This document shows positions 17,162 to 26,252 of a stretch of DNA of 59,459 nucleotides, in pieces. The notes below the pieces were generated by a model. The model searched no databases. It worked only from the letters and a program-made list of their open reading frames with translations, and was not told the DNA's origin. The stretch comes from Archaeoglobus sp. (GTDB taxonomy: Archaea; Halobacteriota; Archaeoglobi; Archaeoglobales; Archaeoglobaceae): positions 1 through 59,459 of the forward strand of contig NZ_JACDNT010000010.1 of assembly GCF_017656475.1 (NCBI RefSeq), read 5' to 3'. The position numbers and the translations under genes are program-made. Position 1 is the stretch's first letter. Each line of letters opens with the position of its first letter.

Positions 17162-17183
17162 AATGACCAATTAATTTGACTTC

Positions 17184-18152
17184 GTGAGGTTTGGTACTGC
17201 TGTAACAGCCCTGCTCGCGCTCAACATTCTGGCCTTGATGCTATCTCTAGGAGTTGGTAGCGGAGGCTACGGATATCTTTTTCAGGTTATTTCCGGAAAT
17301 GCTGATGATACTGCTATGAAAATCGTTCTCGACTACAGGCTGCCGAGATACCTGATGGCGATAATCGCAGGGGCCTCGCTTTCAGCGTCAGGCTGTGCCA
17401 TGCAGGCTTTGTTCAGAAATCCTCTTGCCGAACCATACGTTCTCGGCGTGGCGAGCGGGGCGAGTGTAGGTGCTGCATTGTCAGTAGCTCTCTCCATGGA
17501 GACTATTTATTCGAGAATCGGACTTGCCTTCTTCTCCGCCCTCCTTACTGCTTATGTTGTTTATCTGATAGGTTCATCATCCAAGTTTCGCGACCAGACG
17601 TATGCGATCCTTCTGGCTGGAGTTGCCATAGCGAGCTTCTTTTCCGGCCTGACCTCCGTTCTGATTTACTTCTCAGCTCAGAGCATGCACAAGGTTGTTT
17701 TCTGGTTGATGGGAAGCTTCTCAAACCCCTTCATCGAGGAAGTTCTGTTCGCATTGCCCATAACCATCGCTGGGCTTGCTTACCTTCTTTTTACCTCCTG
17801 GAACCTCAACGCTCTGCTGCTGGGTGATGAGCATGCTGCGGCTGTGGGCATAAACGTTGAGAGGTTCAGGAAGTCTTTGATAGCCGTTGTGGCCCTCCTA
17901 ACATCAACAACTGTGGCAATCAGCGGTGTGATAGGCTTTGTGGGGATAATTGTCCCACACACGATGAGGATTCTGGTTGGGGAGGAGCATCAGAAGTTGC
18001 TCCCATCCACGATACTCCTCTCCACAGCGTTCATGCCGGTCATAGATGTGGTGGCGAGGATTTCAACGAGCGGGGAGTTGCCGGTTGGAGCGATAACGGC
18101 AATGCTCGGTGGGCCATTCTTCCTTTACCTGCTGATGAGGAGGTCGGTATGA
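17184..18152 (+). CDS. btuC: FecCD/BtuC-type ABC permease, probably corrinoid
   Basis: A 322-residue permease with about ten helices. LDYRLPRYLMAIIAGASLSASGCAMQALFRNPLAEPYVLGV is the core FecCD/BtuC signature (shown here as contiguous short motifs LPRYL, AGASLS and FRNPLAEP). The cytoplasmic coupling segment and GVIGFVGIIVPH near residue 255 are intact. Iron-siderophore and B12 permeases look alike; the neighbours cbiZ and the DUF4430 proteins argue for corrinoids. It overlaps the ATPase gene by ATGA. Confidence 0.82.
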   Translation: MRFGTAVTALLALNILALMLSLGVGSGGYGYLFQVISGNADDTAMKIVLDYRLPRYLMAIIAGASLSASGCAMQALFRNPLAEPYVLGVASGASVGAALSVALSMETIYSRIGLAFFSALLTAYVVYLIGSSSKFRDQTYAILLAGVAIASFFSGLTSVLIYFSAQSMHKVVFWLMGSFSNPFIEEVLFALPITIAGLAYLLFTSWNLNALLLGDEHAAAVGINVERFRKSLIAVVALLTSTTVAISGVIGFVGIIVPHTMRILVGEEHQKLLPSTILLSTAFMPVIDVVARISTSGELPVGAITAMLGGPFFLYLLMRRSV

Positions 18153-19366
18153 GGCTTGTGGTTAAAGGGATAACGGTAACTCTCGGAAGCAGGGATGTGC
18201 TGAAGGATGTCACCTTCGAGGTTGAAGAAGGGGAACTGCTGGCTCTGCTTGGCCCGAATGGAAGCGGTAAGACAACGATGCTTAGAACGATATTCGGAAT
18301 GCTGAAACCTCTGAGAGGAGTGGTTTTGCTCGACGGCAAAGAAATCGGAAATGCCGAAGAGGCTGCAAGAAAGCTCGGTTTTCTTCCTCAGGACACGCCG
18401 TTAACGAACCTCAGGGTTATTGATATCGTCATGCTCGGCAGAACTCCATACTTGAGCGGGCTGAAGAGGCCGGGGGATGAGGACTATAGAGCAGCTATGG
18501 AGGCGTTGAGAGAGGTCGGGATGGAGGACATGGCCGACAGAATTTTCTCGGAGCTGAGCGGTGGGGAGAGGCAGAAAGTTATGCTTGCGAGGGTATTTGC
18601 ACAGCAGCCAGAGGTCATGCTCCTCGACGAGCCCACAGCGCACCTCGACATTGCCGCGCAGATTGAGATTATGGAGATTATACAAAACAAAGTTGAAGAG
18701 GGGAGGGCAGCATTAGTTGCTATTCACGACATAAACCTCGCATCCTCATTCGCCACCCGCATTTTGATGGTTAAGGATGGAAAGGTCGCTTATGCTGGCA
18801 GGCCGGAGGATGTCATAAACGAGGAGAGTATAAGGAACGTTTTTGGGGCTGATGTGGTTGTCAGAAGGTATGGAAGGGGTGTCTACATTGCTCCAAAGCC
18901 GAAAGTTCCAAATGGTTTGAAAAGAGTTCACGTCATCTGCGGTGGGGGGAGTGGTAGGGAGATTCTCCACATGCTCAGGGATGCTGGCTACAAAGTCTCA
19001 GCAGGTGTTGTCAACGTCCTGGATTCTGACTGGGAGGTTGCTGCTGAGCTCGGTGAAGTTGTTGACGAGGCTCCTTTCTCTCCGATAAGCGATTCATCCC
19101 ACAGGAAAAACATTGAGACTATCGAGAATAGCGATGCTGTTGTTCTCGCAAACCTCAGCTTTGGAAGAGGGAATTTCAAAAATTTGCAGGCGGCGATGTA
19201 TGCCGCGAACCTCAACAAGCTGGTTGTGATGGATAAAACCCCCTTCAAAGAAAGGAACTTCGTGGGGAAGGAAGCCGAGGAACTTTACAGGGAAATTCTG
19301 GAAAGAGCCGTGGTTGTGAAAAGGGAAGAGGAGGTTCTGGATGCAGTACGAAAACTACTGGGTTGA
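18149..19366 (+). CDS. btuD: ABC ATPase of corrinoid uptake with long C-terminal extension
   Basis: A 405-residue protein. Residues 1-250 are a normal ABC ATPase: Walker [11 protein letters not shown]-loop FLPQDT, signature LSGGERQK, Walker B VMLLDEP, H-loop IHD. A further 150 residues follow, opening VHVICGGGSGREILHMLRDAGY and containing NVLDSDWEVAAELG and a conserved DEAPFSP, giving a Rossmann-like look. This tail is seen in archaeal B12-type ATPases and is of unknown role; it might bind a corrinoid or nucleotide. The 3' end overlaps cbiZ by 26 nt. Confidence 0.82.
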   Translation: MRLVVKGITVTLGSRDVLKDVTFEVEEGELLALLGPNGSGKTTMLRTIFGMLKPLRGVVLLDGKEIGNAEEAARKLGFLPQDTPLTNLRVIDIVMLGRTPYLSGLKRPGDEDYRAAMEALREVGMEDMADRIFSELSGGERQKVMLARVFAQQPEVMLLDEPTAHLDIAAQIEIMEIIQNKVEEGRAALVAIHDINLASSFATRILMVKDGKVAYAGRPEDVINEESIRNVFGADVVVRRYGRGVYIAPKPKVPNGLKRVHVICGGGSGREILHMLRDAGYKVSAGVVNVLDSDWEVAAELGEVVDEAPFSPISDSSHRKNIETIENSDAVVLANLSFGRGNFKNLQAAMYAANLNKLVVMDKTPFKERNFVGKEAEELYREILERAVVVKREEEVLDAVRKLLG

Positions 19367-19907
19367 TGACAATACTTTGGTTGTTTCAGGAGACTTTTTC
19401 GGTGTAAGCACAGGCCTGCTGGGAGGGTGGGGGAGAGTCAAGTATGCCTTCAACCATACCGTTTCAGACGAGTTTTACTCAATGGAGCCTGCTGAATACC
19501 TCAGGAAGGTCGCGAGATCCTATGGCTTGAGGTCGTATTTTGGCCTGCTAACCTCCGTGCCGATGGACAAGCTGAGCGTGAGAAGCTGGGGAGAGGTGAC
19601 GGTATTTACCACAGCAGGTGTGCTGAACCCCAACGAGAAAGTGGGGACGATAAATACCATAGCGATTTTTGAATGCAGGATGAGCAGGGCAGCAATGCTC
19701 AACGCAATCATAACCGCAACTGAAGCAAAGGCTAAAGCCCTGCTCGAATCTGGACACAACTTCACCGGCACGAACACCGATGCCGTTATTGTGCTCTGCA
19801 CTCAGAAAGGCAAATACCACCGATACTCCGGTCCTGCGAGTGAAGTAGGGCGGAAGCTGTGGAAATGTGTCGGAGAAGCTGTTAAAGAGAGTCTGGCAAA
19901 GTGGTAG
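19341..19907 (+). CDS. cbiZ: Adenosylcobinamide amidohydrolase
   Basis: A 188-residue CbiZ. It cleaves the aminopropanol arm of adenosylcobinamide to give adenosylcobyric acid, letting the cell rebuild its own cobamide from scavenged corrinoids. Recognised by GGWGRVKYAFNHTV, TTAGVLNPN, GTINTIAIFE and the C-terminal TGTNTDAVIVLCT segment. The start at ATG 19341 lies inside btuD, so translation is coupled. Its presence is the strongest evidence that this ABC system carries corrinoids. Confidence 0.9.
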   Translation: MQYENYWVDDNTLVVSGDFFGVSTGLLGGWGRVKYAFNHTVSDEFYSMEPAEYLRKVARSYGLRSYFGLLTSVPMDKLSVRSWGEVTVFTTAGVLNPNEKVGTINTIAIFECRMSRAAMLNAIITATEAKAKALLESGHNFTGTNTDAVIVLCTQKGKYHRYSGPASEVGRKLWKCVGEAVKESLAKW

Positions 19908-19962
19908 GCGGTATGGTAGCAAATCAAATACGTTTTACATTACATCAAATAATCTGGAAAAC

Positions 19963-19971
19963 TTTATAAAC
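19963..19971 (+). promoter_or_regulatory. TATA box of the secreted DUF4430/btuF operon
   Basis: TTTATAAAC is centred about 26 nt before ATG 19993. A CTGGAG stretch sits three bases before the ATG, too close for a normal ribosome site. This would be a second, separately driven unit after cbiZ. Confidence 0.55.
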
Positions 19972-19992
19972 TGAAATTCGGATTGCTGGAGT

Positions 19993-21837
19993 ATGAGGAA
20001 AGTTGTTTTGATTTCCTTCCTGCTGGTCATGGTTACTGCAACAGCTAACGCCACCACGTTTCACGGAGATGAGCAGAGAACGGGGAATTTCAGTGTAAGC
20101 AGCGAAATTTTGCCGATTCTGGCATGGAAGAAGGAACTGACAGGACTGGTAGGTGCTTCACCCGTTTACAGTGACGGACATATCTTCGTCACCAACTGGT
20201 ACGGGTGGGGAAGCTGGAGTCCCGGTTTATACTCGCTGAATGCTGACACTGGAGAGGTGGAGTGGAGGAACGACAGGATTACTGGAGCTTCAAGTGTGGC
20301 AGTTTATGGGGATACGGTTATTGTTGGAAACATCTCAGGACATCTCCACTATGTAAACGCCACCACCGGGGCAATAGAGAAATCAGTTCTGCTCGAATCC
20401 TCTCCATCGTGGTGGGGAATTGCATCTTCGCCTTTAATCTACAACGGCTCGGTCTATGTCACAACATTCTCCAACGGAACGCTTTGGAGTCTGGATCTCA
20501 GCGGAAATGTTCGGTGGAGGTTCACCACTGGAGGAGAGATTGCCCACTACACCTCACCCACTGCCTACAACGGTCTTATCTTCTTTGCTGGCAACGAGAG
20601 TGGAAGTAACGCGCTGTTTGCTGTTGATGAGACCGGAAATCTGGTGTGGAGGTTCCCCGTTGAGGGGAAGATAACAAACACTCCATCCGTGGGTTATGGC
20701 AAAGTCTTCGTTGCTACCGACGAAAAGCTCTATGCCGTCAATTTAGACGGTAGCGAAGCTTGGAGCGTGAACTTCAACGGAACCATGTCAACTGCAGCTA
20801 TTGCCTACGATAAAATCTATGTGGGCTCCTCTGAGGGCAAGCTCTACTGTTTCAATGCAACTACTGGGGAGAAGCTGTGGGAGTTCACCGCTAACGGAAA
20901 AATAGATTCTTCACCTGCAGTAGCCGGCAACGTCGTTTACTTCGCAACCAACACACCTCAGGGAACGATTTATGCGGTTAACGCCGATACTGGCAAACTT
21001 TTGTGGTATTACAGGCTCATTCCACCCTCAGGAAGCTATTACAACATCATGTCCTCCCCCTTTATAGCCAACGACAGGCTGTATATTGGGGCAGACAGCG
21101 GCTTTGTATACTGCTTTAACGTTTCAGGCAGCTTGGCGTATGACGTTTCTTTAATTCCCGGCAAGTTTGATGTTGAAGTAAATGGAAAAACTTACAGTGT
21201 AAACAGGGCAACAGCAATGGGTGCACTTTATGCTGCCCAGCAACATGCGGAGGTCTTCTTTGAGATAACTCTGGACGATAGCCGGTATGATGAACAAACG
21301 GGAACGGGTCTCTTCATATCCTCTATAATGGGCCTTGAAACTAGACAGGTTAACGGAAATTCAATAAACTGGTCAATATGGAACGAGAGCAAGGAATTGA
21401 TTTCCGTTACTGCCGACGCTTACCGGATTTCGGGATGTGAAACCATTTACTACTGCTACGGTGATGGGAGCAGCCTCGACACCTGTTCAGTGCTTCTCAT
21501 GATAAACTCGGAGGTAAAGCCGGTAGGTATCTCATCTCTGACGGTCTCGGATGGAAGGAGGGGAGGAAATGCAACAGCATGGGTAAACGTCACCTCTGCC
21601 GAAAACGGGTGGTATGTCGTGGTCGTGAGTGGTGTAAATGGCGAGGGTGAAGCGATAGCAGGAATTTCAACCTTCCACCTCAACGCTGGAGATGAGTTGA
21701 GAGTTCCGGTGCTGGTTCATATTCCGCAGCTCGCCGATACTGGAAGATATAACCTCTACGCAGGAGTTTACAGGTTTAGCGATTATCCCGGGAATCTCAT
21801 CCACATCTATGGCCCTGAAACCTGTGAGGTGAGCTGA
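19993..21837 (+). CDS. Secreted PQQ-type beta-propeller protein with DUF4430-like domain
   Basis: A 614-residue secreted protein. Residues 1-20 form a signal peptide (MRKVVLISFLLVMVTATANA). Residues about 40-380 are repeated beta-propeller blades of PQQ/PQQ-like type (YSLNADTGEVEW, YAVNADTGKLLW, CFNATTGEKLWEF). Residues about 394-490 resemble DUF4430 (transcobalamin C-terminal-like): NRATAMGALYAA, GTGLFISSIMGLE, INWSIWN, and a YYCYGD end. The last 110 residues form a beta-rich domain. There are many N-x-S/T sequons and no membrane anchor. The gene overlaps the next by one base (TGATG). Placed between cbiZ and btuF, it probably takes part in corrinoid capture at the surface; the function is inferred. 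Confidence 0.75.
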   Translation: MRKVVLISFLLVMVTATANATTFHGDEQRTGNFSVSSEILPILAWKKELTGLVGASPVYSDGHIFVTNWYGWGSWSPGLYSLNADTGEVEWRNDRITGASSVAVYGDTVIVGNISGHLHYVNATTGAIEKSVLLESSPSWWGIASSPLIYNGSVYVTTFSNGTLWSLDLSGNVRWRFTTGGEIAHYTSPTAYNGLIFFAGNESGSNALFAVDETGNLVWRFPVEGKITNTPSVGYGKVFVATDEKLYAVNLDGSEAWSVNFNGTMSTAAIAYDKIYVGSSEGKLYCFNATTGEKLWEFTANGKIDSSPAVAGNVVYFATNTPQGTIYAVNADTGKLLWYYRLIPPSGSYYNIMSSPFIANDRLYIGADSGFVYCFNVSGSLAYDVSLIPGKFDVEVNGKTYSVNRATAMGALYAAQQHAEVFFEITLDDSRYDEQTGTGLFISSIMGLETRQVNGNSINWSIWNESKELISVTADAYRISGCETIYYCYGDGSSLDTCSVLLMINSEVKPVGISSLTVSDGRRGGNATAWVNVTSAENGWYVVVVSGVNGEGEAIAGISTFHLNAGDELRVPVLVHIPQLADTGRYNLYAGVYRFSDYPGNLIHIYGPETCEVS

Positions 21838-24266
21838 TGCTTCGCGGCGTATTTGCAGTTCTTACTTTAATTTTCCTGCTTCCCTTGGCATCAGCCTTAA
21901 CCCTCTCGGTCAGCGGGGAATGTGTTGGGGAGAAAGTCACTGTGACTACAGACGAGAAAGCAGTGGTAATCTTTAGAATGAACTTTGGAACTCCGATTTT
22001 TTCCGAATCTTCGCCATCCTCTCCTGCATACTTCAAGCCGAGAGTTGAGGGAGAGCTTCTCATAACTGCCATTGCTGATGATGAAGAGGTTAGCAAAACC
22101 ATCCAGATCAAAACATGCAGCAGTGGTGGAGGAGGTGGCGGTGGAGGGAGCAATCAGCAATATCTTCCCTACGGAACCTTCGAAGTTCTCGGCAGAGAGG
22201 TGGAGTGGAGAACAGCATACGGAGCGCTGAAGAAGGCTGGCGATATACTGCACTTCACAGTCACTCCCGAACTCACGGACTGGGGGATTTTCGTCAAATG
22301 TGTGAAGGATTTGTGCAAAGGTGATATTGGCGATACTTCGGGCTGGATGTACTGGGTCAACTATCCAGATGAACCTATGCCAGGAGTTGCAGCAACCGAT
22401 TACAGAGTAAGTCCCGGAGACAGGATAGTCTGGTACTTTTCCCGCAGCATGAGCGACACTCCCGAAAATTCGCCTTACAAAATATACATAAGCATAAGAG
22501 ATGATTACAAAATCTCCGTTAGCATGGTCTGGCCGTCGAAAGTTCCGCCTGTTGCCGACTTCACGTTCTCTCCGAGCAATCCAACTGCTGGAGAAGAGAT
22601 TGTGTTCAACGCGTCCAAATCGGTCGATGATGGACAGATAACCGACTACATCTGGAACTTCGGAGACGGAAAAAGCGGAAGGGGTATGACTGTAACCCAC
22701 ACTTACACATCTCCGGGCACATATGAGGTCTCTCTCACAGTCTTCGACAATGACGGGCTGTCTGATACCGTTACAAAGACTGTAAACGTCAGTGAGGCTG
22801 GGATTAAGCTGAACTCCACAGAGCAGGTTATACCAATCCATCCCGGGGAGACCAAGGTAATACCATCCGAAGAGATTGTGGCGAACCTTTCTATCACCGC
22901 TTTAACCTTTCAATCGGAAAAACCTGCGGAGGTTGTCATTTCCAAGTGTAATATACCTCCAGGGGTGGTTTACGGAACTTTTTACAGGTGGTTCGAGATT
23001 ACAGCAAATGATTCGGTAAGGGCAAAGATAGATTTCAGAGTCCCGAAGGGTATTGCAGAGGGCAAAGAAGTAGTCCTGATGAAGTACAACGGGAGCTGGT
23101 TTGAGCTTCCAGCTGAGAAAACGGGAGAGGACGAGAATTACCTGTACTTCTCCGCCGAGATTAATTCATTCAGCGTTTTTGCCATCACCATCAAGTGGGA
23201 CGACTTCCCTCTCAATGCGACGGATGAGAGAATACAGAGAGCCCTTGAATGGCTCAAAACCATTCAAAATGGGGATGGGGGATTTGCAAATCCGGGGGAG
23301 AACAGCAGCATTTCCGCTACGGCATGGGCAATCATGGCCATAGTTGCTGCAGGTGAAGACCCTCACGGGTGGGTTAAGGACGGTAAAAGCCCAATTGACT
23401 TCATAAAGGAGAGGCTGAGAGATGAGATGGACACGATGGGGGCTGAAGATTACGCGAGAATTATACTGGCTCTGGTTTACGCAGGTGAAAATCCTAAGAA
23501 CTTTGCGGGTGTTGATCTCGTTAGCAGGCTGAAGTCCTACGTAAAAGAGAACGGCCAGATCGGTGACTTCACGTACAAGACCATCTGGGGGATTATCGCC
23601 TTGGCATCTGTAGGTGAAAATGTGTCCATGTCGGCGGAATGGTTAAAATCGCACCAAAATGCTGACGGGGGATTTTCGTGGAGCGTGGGGGAGGAGAGTG
23701 ACTTTGACGACACTGCCGCTGCGATACAGGCATTGATAGCTGCCGGAGAACCAAAAGACTCGGCTGTAATCAAAAAAGCACTGGATTACCTCAAAACAGG
23801 CCAGAACGATGATGGGGGAATGAGGTACTTTGGAAATTCAGCAAGCAATGCTGGCAGCGATTCCTGGACCATACAGGCCCTCGTTGCAGCGGGCATAACT
23901 CCCACTGAATGGATGAGAAACAATACGAGTGTTGTCGACCACCTCCTAAGCCTACAGGCAGAAGAGGGATACTTCAAGTATACAAAGTTTCAGACTTCCA
24001 ATCCGGGCTACATGACAGTTTCCGCCATCATGGCACTGCTCGGAAAGCCGCATCCCATCAAGGTGAACGCCTCTCTCGCTACAGTTAGCGTTACTCCATC
24101 TGCAACTGCAACCACAACCGTTACAGCAAGCACAACTGTTACAGCAACTACCTCCATAGCAAACGTAACGACTGTAACCGAAAGCACAACCACTCCGGGA
24201 TTTTCCACGATCGCAGTTATTGTAGCATTAGCTTTAACTGCAGCTCTTTTAAGAGGGAGAGTATGA
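21837..24266 (+). CDS. Transcobalamin-like surface protein: DUF4430-PKD-alpha/alpha barrel-PGF-CTERM
   Basis: An 809-residue cell-surface protein. Order: signal peptide (1-20); a short beta domain; a glycine run near residue 102; DUF4430 at about 109-224 (GWMYWVNYPDEPMPGV, then a Y-R-V-S-P-G-D-R-I-V-W-Y end); PKD at about 238-321 (WNFGDGKSG); a PGF-pre-PGF-like region at about 325-455; squalene-cyclase/prenyltransferase-type repeats at about 461-735 (QNGDGGFANPG, QNADGGFSW, QNDDGGMRYFG); a Thr-rich stalk; then TPGF, a hydrophobic helix and R-G-R, a PGF-CTERM signal for archaeosortase. Animal transcobalamins pair an alpha6/alpha6 barrel with a DUF4430-type beta domain; here the same two parts occur in reverse order next to btuF. 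A role as cobalamin-binding protein is an inference from architecture and context. Confidence 0.8.
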   Translation: MLRGVFAVLTLIFLLPLASALTLSVSGECVGEKVTVTTDEKAVVIFRMNFGTPIFSESSPSSPAYFKPRVEGELLITAIADDEEVSKTIQIKTCSSGGGGGGGGSNQQYLPYGTFEVLGREVEWRTAYGALKKAGDILHFTVTPELTDWGIFVKCVKDLCKGDIGDTSGWMYWVNYPDEPMPGVAATDYRVSPGDRIVWYFSRSMSDTPENSPYKIYISIRDDYKISVSMVWPSKVPPVADFTFSPSNPTAGEEIVFNASKSVDDGQITDYIWNFGDGKSGRGMTVTHTYTSPGTYEVSLTVFDNDGLSDTVTKTVNVSEAGIKLNSTEQVIPIHPGETKVIPSEEIVANLSITALTFQSEKPAEVVISKCNIPPGVVYGTFYRWFEITANDSVRAKIDFRVPKGIAEGKEVVLMKYNGSWFELPAEKTGEDENYLYFSAEINSFSVFAITIKWDDFPLNATDERIQRALEWLKTIQNGDGGFANPGENSSISATAWAIMAIVAAGEDPHGWVKDGKSPIDFIKERLRDEMDTMGAEDYARIILALVYAGENPKNFAGVDLVSRLKSYVKENGQIGDFTYKTIWGIIALASVGENVSMSAEWLKSHQNADGGFSWSVGEESDFDDTAAAIQALIAAGEPKDSAVIKKALDYLKTGQNDDGGMRYFGNSASNAGSDSWTIQALVAAGITPTEWMRNNTSVVDHLLSLQAEEGYFKYTKFQTSNPGYMTVSAIMALLGKPHPIKVNASLATVSVTPSATATTTVTASTTVTATTSIANVTTVTESTTTPGFSTIAVIVALALTAALLRGRV

Positions 24267-25222
24267 AGAAGCTTGTTATATTTCTTTTAATCGCTATCCT
24301 TCTACCCCTCTGCGCATCCAAGACTGCAGAGGAAGAAGTATCATTTAATATGACAGAAATCTTCAACGCTACACCCATCGACGACACCGGCTACAATATT
24401 TCAGAAGGGAATCCCCAGAGAATAGTCTCTCTCGCTCCCAGCAACACGGAGATACTCTTTGCAATAGGTGTGGGAGACAGGGTTGTGGGAGTGACGGATT
24501 ACTGCAATTACCCTCCAGAAGTCGTCGAGAAGAGGGAGAGAGGGGAGCTTGTAAGTATTGGCGGTTACACCACAATAAACATAGAGAAGATAGTTTCCCT
24601 TAACCCGGACCTCGTCGTGGCATCCTATGGAAACGGTATTGAGAATATAGAAACCCTCAGAAGGATGGGGTTGAATGTTATAGCCTTTGACCCAAAAACG
24701 GTTGAAGAGGTGATGAGAGACATTGTCCTGATTGGAATAGCAACCGGAGAAAAGGAGAATGCCACGAAGCTTGTTAACTGGATGGTTGAGAAGATTGAAG
24801 GAGTCAGGGAGAAGGTGAGGGATAAAGCGAGGGTGAGTGTTGCTCACATCCTGTGGTACGATCCGATATGGGTTAGCGGCAAAAATACGTTCATTGATGA
24901 GGTCATAAGGCTTGCAGGAGGTGAAAATGTCTTTAAATTTGAGGGATGGAGAACTGTGAGCGTTGAAGATTTGATTGCAGCAAATCCTGACGTGATACTG
25001 GTCAGCAGCGGATCCGGGATGGGTGGAGGCAGAGATGTGGTTTACGAATGGATCATGAGTGACGAAAGACTGAGCGGAATTAAGGCTGTTAAAGGGGGCA
25101 GGGTTTACGTTGTCGATGCGGACATCATAAGCCGTCCGTCATACAGGCTTGCTGAGGCCGTCGAAATAGTTGCCGAGTATTTGCATCCTGAGGTTGGGTC
25201 AAAATCGAAAATTGGCGAGTAA
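24263..25222 (+). CDS. btuF: BtuF-type substrate-binding lipoprotein
   Basis: A 319-residue periplasmic-binding-type protein of the FecB/BtuF family. The N-terminus is a lipoprotein signal (hydrophobic core then LLPLC). The domain opens with PQRIVSLAPSNTEILFAIG, continues with VVGVTDYCNYP and has AANPDVILVSSG in the second lobe. It delivers substrate to the BtuCD complex. It overlaps the preceding DUF4430 gene by ATGA. Iron chelates are the alternative substrate; context favours corrinoids. Confidence 0.82.
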   Translation: MKKLVIFLLIAILLPLCASKTAEEEVSFNMTEIFNATPIDDTGYNISEGNPQRIVSLAPSNTEILFAIGVGDRVVGVTDYCNYPPEVVEKRERGELVSIGGYTTINIEKIVSLNPDLVVASYGNGIENIETLRRMGLNVIAFDPKTVEEVMRDIVLIGIATGEKENATKLVNWMVEKIEGVREKVRDKARVSVAHILWYDPIWVSGKNTFIDEVIRLAGGENVFKFEGWRTVSVEDLIAANPDVILVSSGSGMGGGRDVVYEWIMSDERLSGIKAVKGGRVYVVDADIISRPSYRLAEAVEIVAEYLHPEVGSKSKIGE

Positions 25223-25331
25223 CCGAATGTGTATCCTCTTTTTCAACCACCTTTTTCATATTTTGCTGATTGCAAAGCAGGAGAGTAGCTACGAGGTCGT
25301 TTAAGGATAATACAAAAAATGTTAATCTAAA

Positions 25332-26252
25332 CTAAAAATATCCTCCAACAGATACTTTCATACCACTCTTTTCGAGGAAAGCAGCGAATTCGGTGGCAAT
25401 CTTCCTAGCGTTCTCGACCATTTCTGTCGTTTCCAGGATGTATTCTCTACCCAGCAGCCTGTATTTGTCTCTCGCTAAGGAATGGTATGGCAGGACATCA
25501 ACCCTTTCGACTCCAACACTCTCCAGCACTCCCAAATATCCCTCAAAATCCTCATGTTCAAAGTTGTAACCGGGAATCACGGGGATTCTGACTATAACCT
25601 CCGCTCCACTGTCAACAAGCTTCCTGAGGTTCAAAAGGATGGTCTCATTTCCAGCTCCACACGTTCTTCTGTGCCTGTCATCTCTGTAATCCTTCAAATC
25701 GTAAAGGAAGAAATCAACAAAAGGCAAGGTTCTCTCAATAACCTCCCATCTCGCATAACCGGAGGTGTCAACTGCCGTGTTTATCCTCCTGCTCTTACAG
25801 GCTCTCAGCAGTGCAAGGAGAAACTCAGGCTGAAAGTAAGGCTCACCACCTGAAAACGTCACTCCCCCACCGGAGTTTTCGTAGAACACTCTGTCCTTTT
25901 CAACAATAGCGATAACTTCCTCAACCGAAACGTCCTTTCCAAAAATCTCCAGAGCCCTACCGCTACACACCTCGACGCATTTACCACATCTGTCGCACAT
26001 CTCTCTGTTTATTTCTATCCCTTTCTCTGCTGCAACAATTGCACCTTTATCGCAGACTTCAGCGCATTTATAGCATGACAGACATTTCTCAGCTTTATAT
26101 CCGACCTCTGGCTCGAAACTCTGCGACTCTGGATTATGGCACCAAACGCAATGGAGGGGGCACCCTTTCAGAAATACTGTCGTCCTTATTCCGTAACCGT
26201 CGTGGATCGAGAACCTCTGTATCCTGAATATTCTGCCCTTCATAGCTTGCAT
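25332..26252 (-). CDS. pflC: Glycyl-radical enzyme activating protein (radical SAM)
   Basis: A 306-residue activase. Radical SAM motif GCPLHCVWCHNPES (C-x3-C-x2-C) near residue 30, then two [4Fe-4S] motifs (CLSCYKCAEVC and CDRCGKCVEVC), SGGEPYFQPEF, and TSGYARW. The double ferredoxin insert is typical of activases for glycyl-radical dehydratases and fumarate-adding enzymes rather than classical PFL. The start ATG 26252 overlaps the end of pflD by 13 nt; ATG 26243 overlaps by 4 (26240-26243) and is equally likely. It abstracts hydrogen from the glycine of the neighbouring enzyme. Confidence 0.9.
   Translation of the reverse strand: MQAMKGRIFRIQRFSIHDGYGIRTTVFLKGCPLHCVWCHNPESQSFEPEVGYKAEKCLSCYKCAEVCDKGAIVAAEKGIEINREMCDRCGKCVEVCSGRALEIFGKDVSVEEVIAIVEKDRVFYENSGGGVTFSGGEPYFQPEFLLALLRACKSRRINTAVDTSGYARWEVIERTLPFVDFFLYDLKDYRDDRHRRTCGAGNETILLNLRKLVDSGAEVIVRIPVIPGYNFEHEDFEGYLGVLESVGVERVDVLPYHSLARDKYRLLGREYILETTEMVENARKIATEFAAFLEKSGMKVSVGGYF

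Noticed and set aside
17144-17183. Cobalamin riboswitch before btuC
   Set aside because: The gap is 40 bp and the gene looks leaderless; there is no room for the structure.
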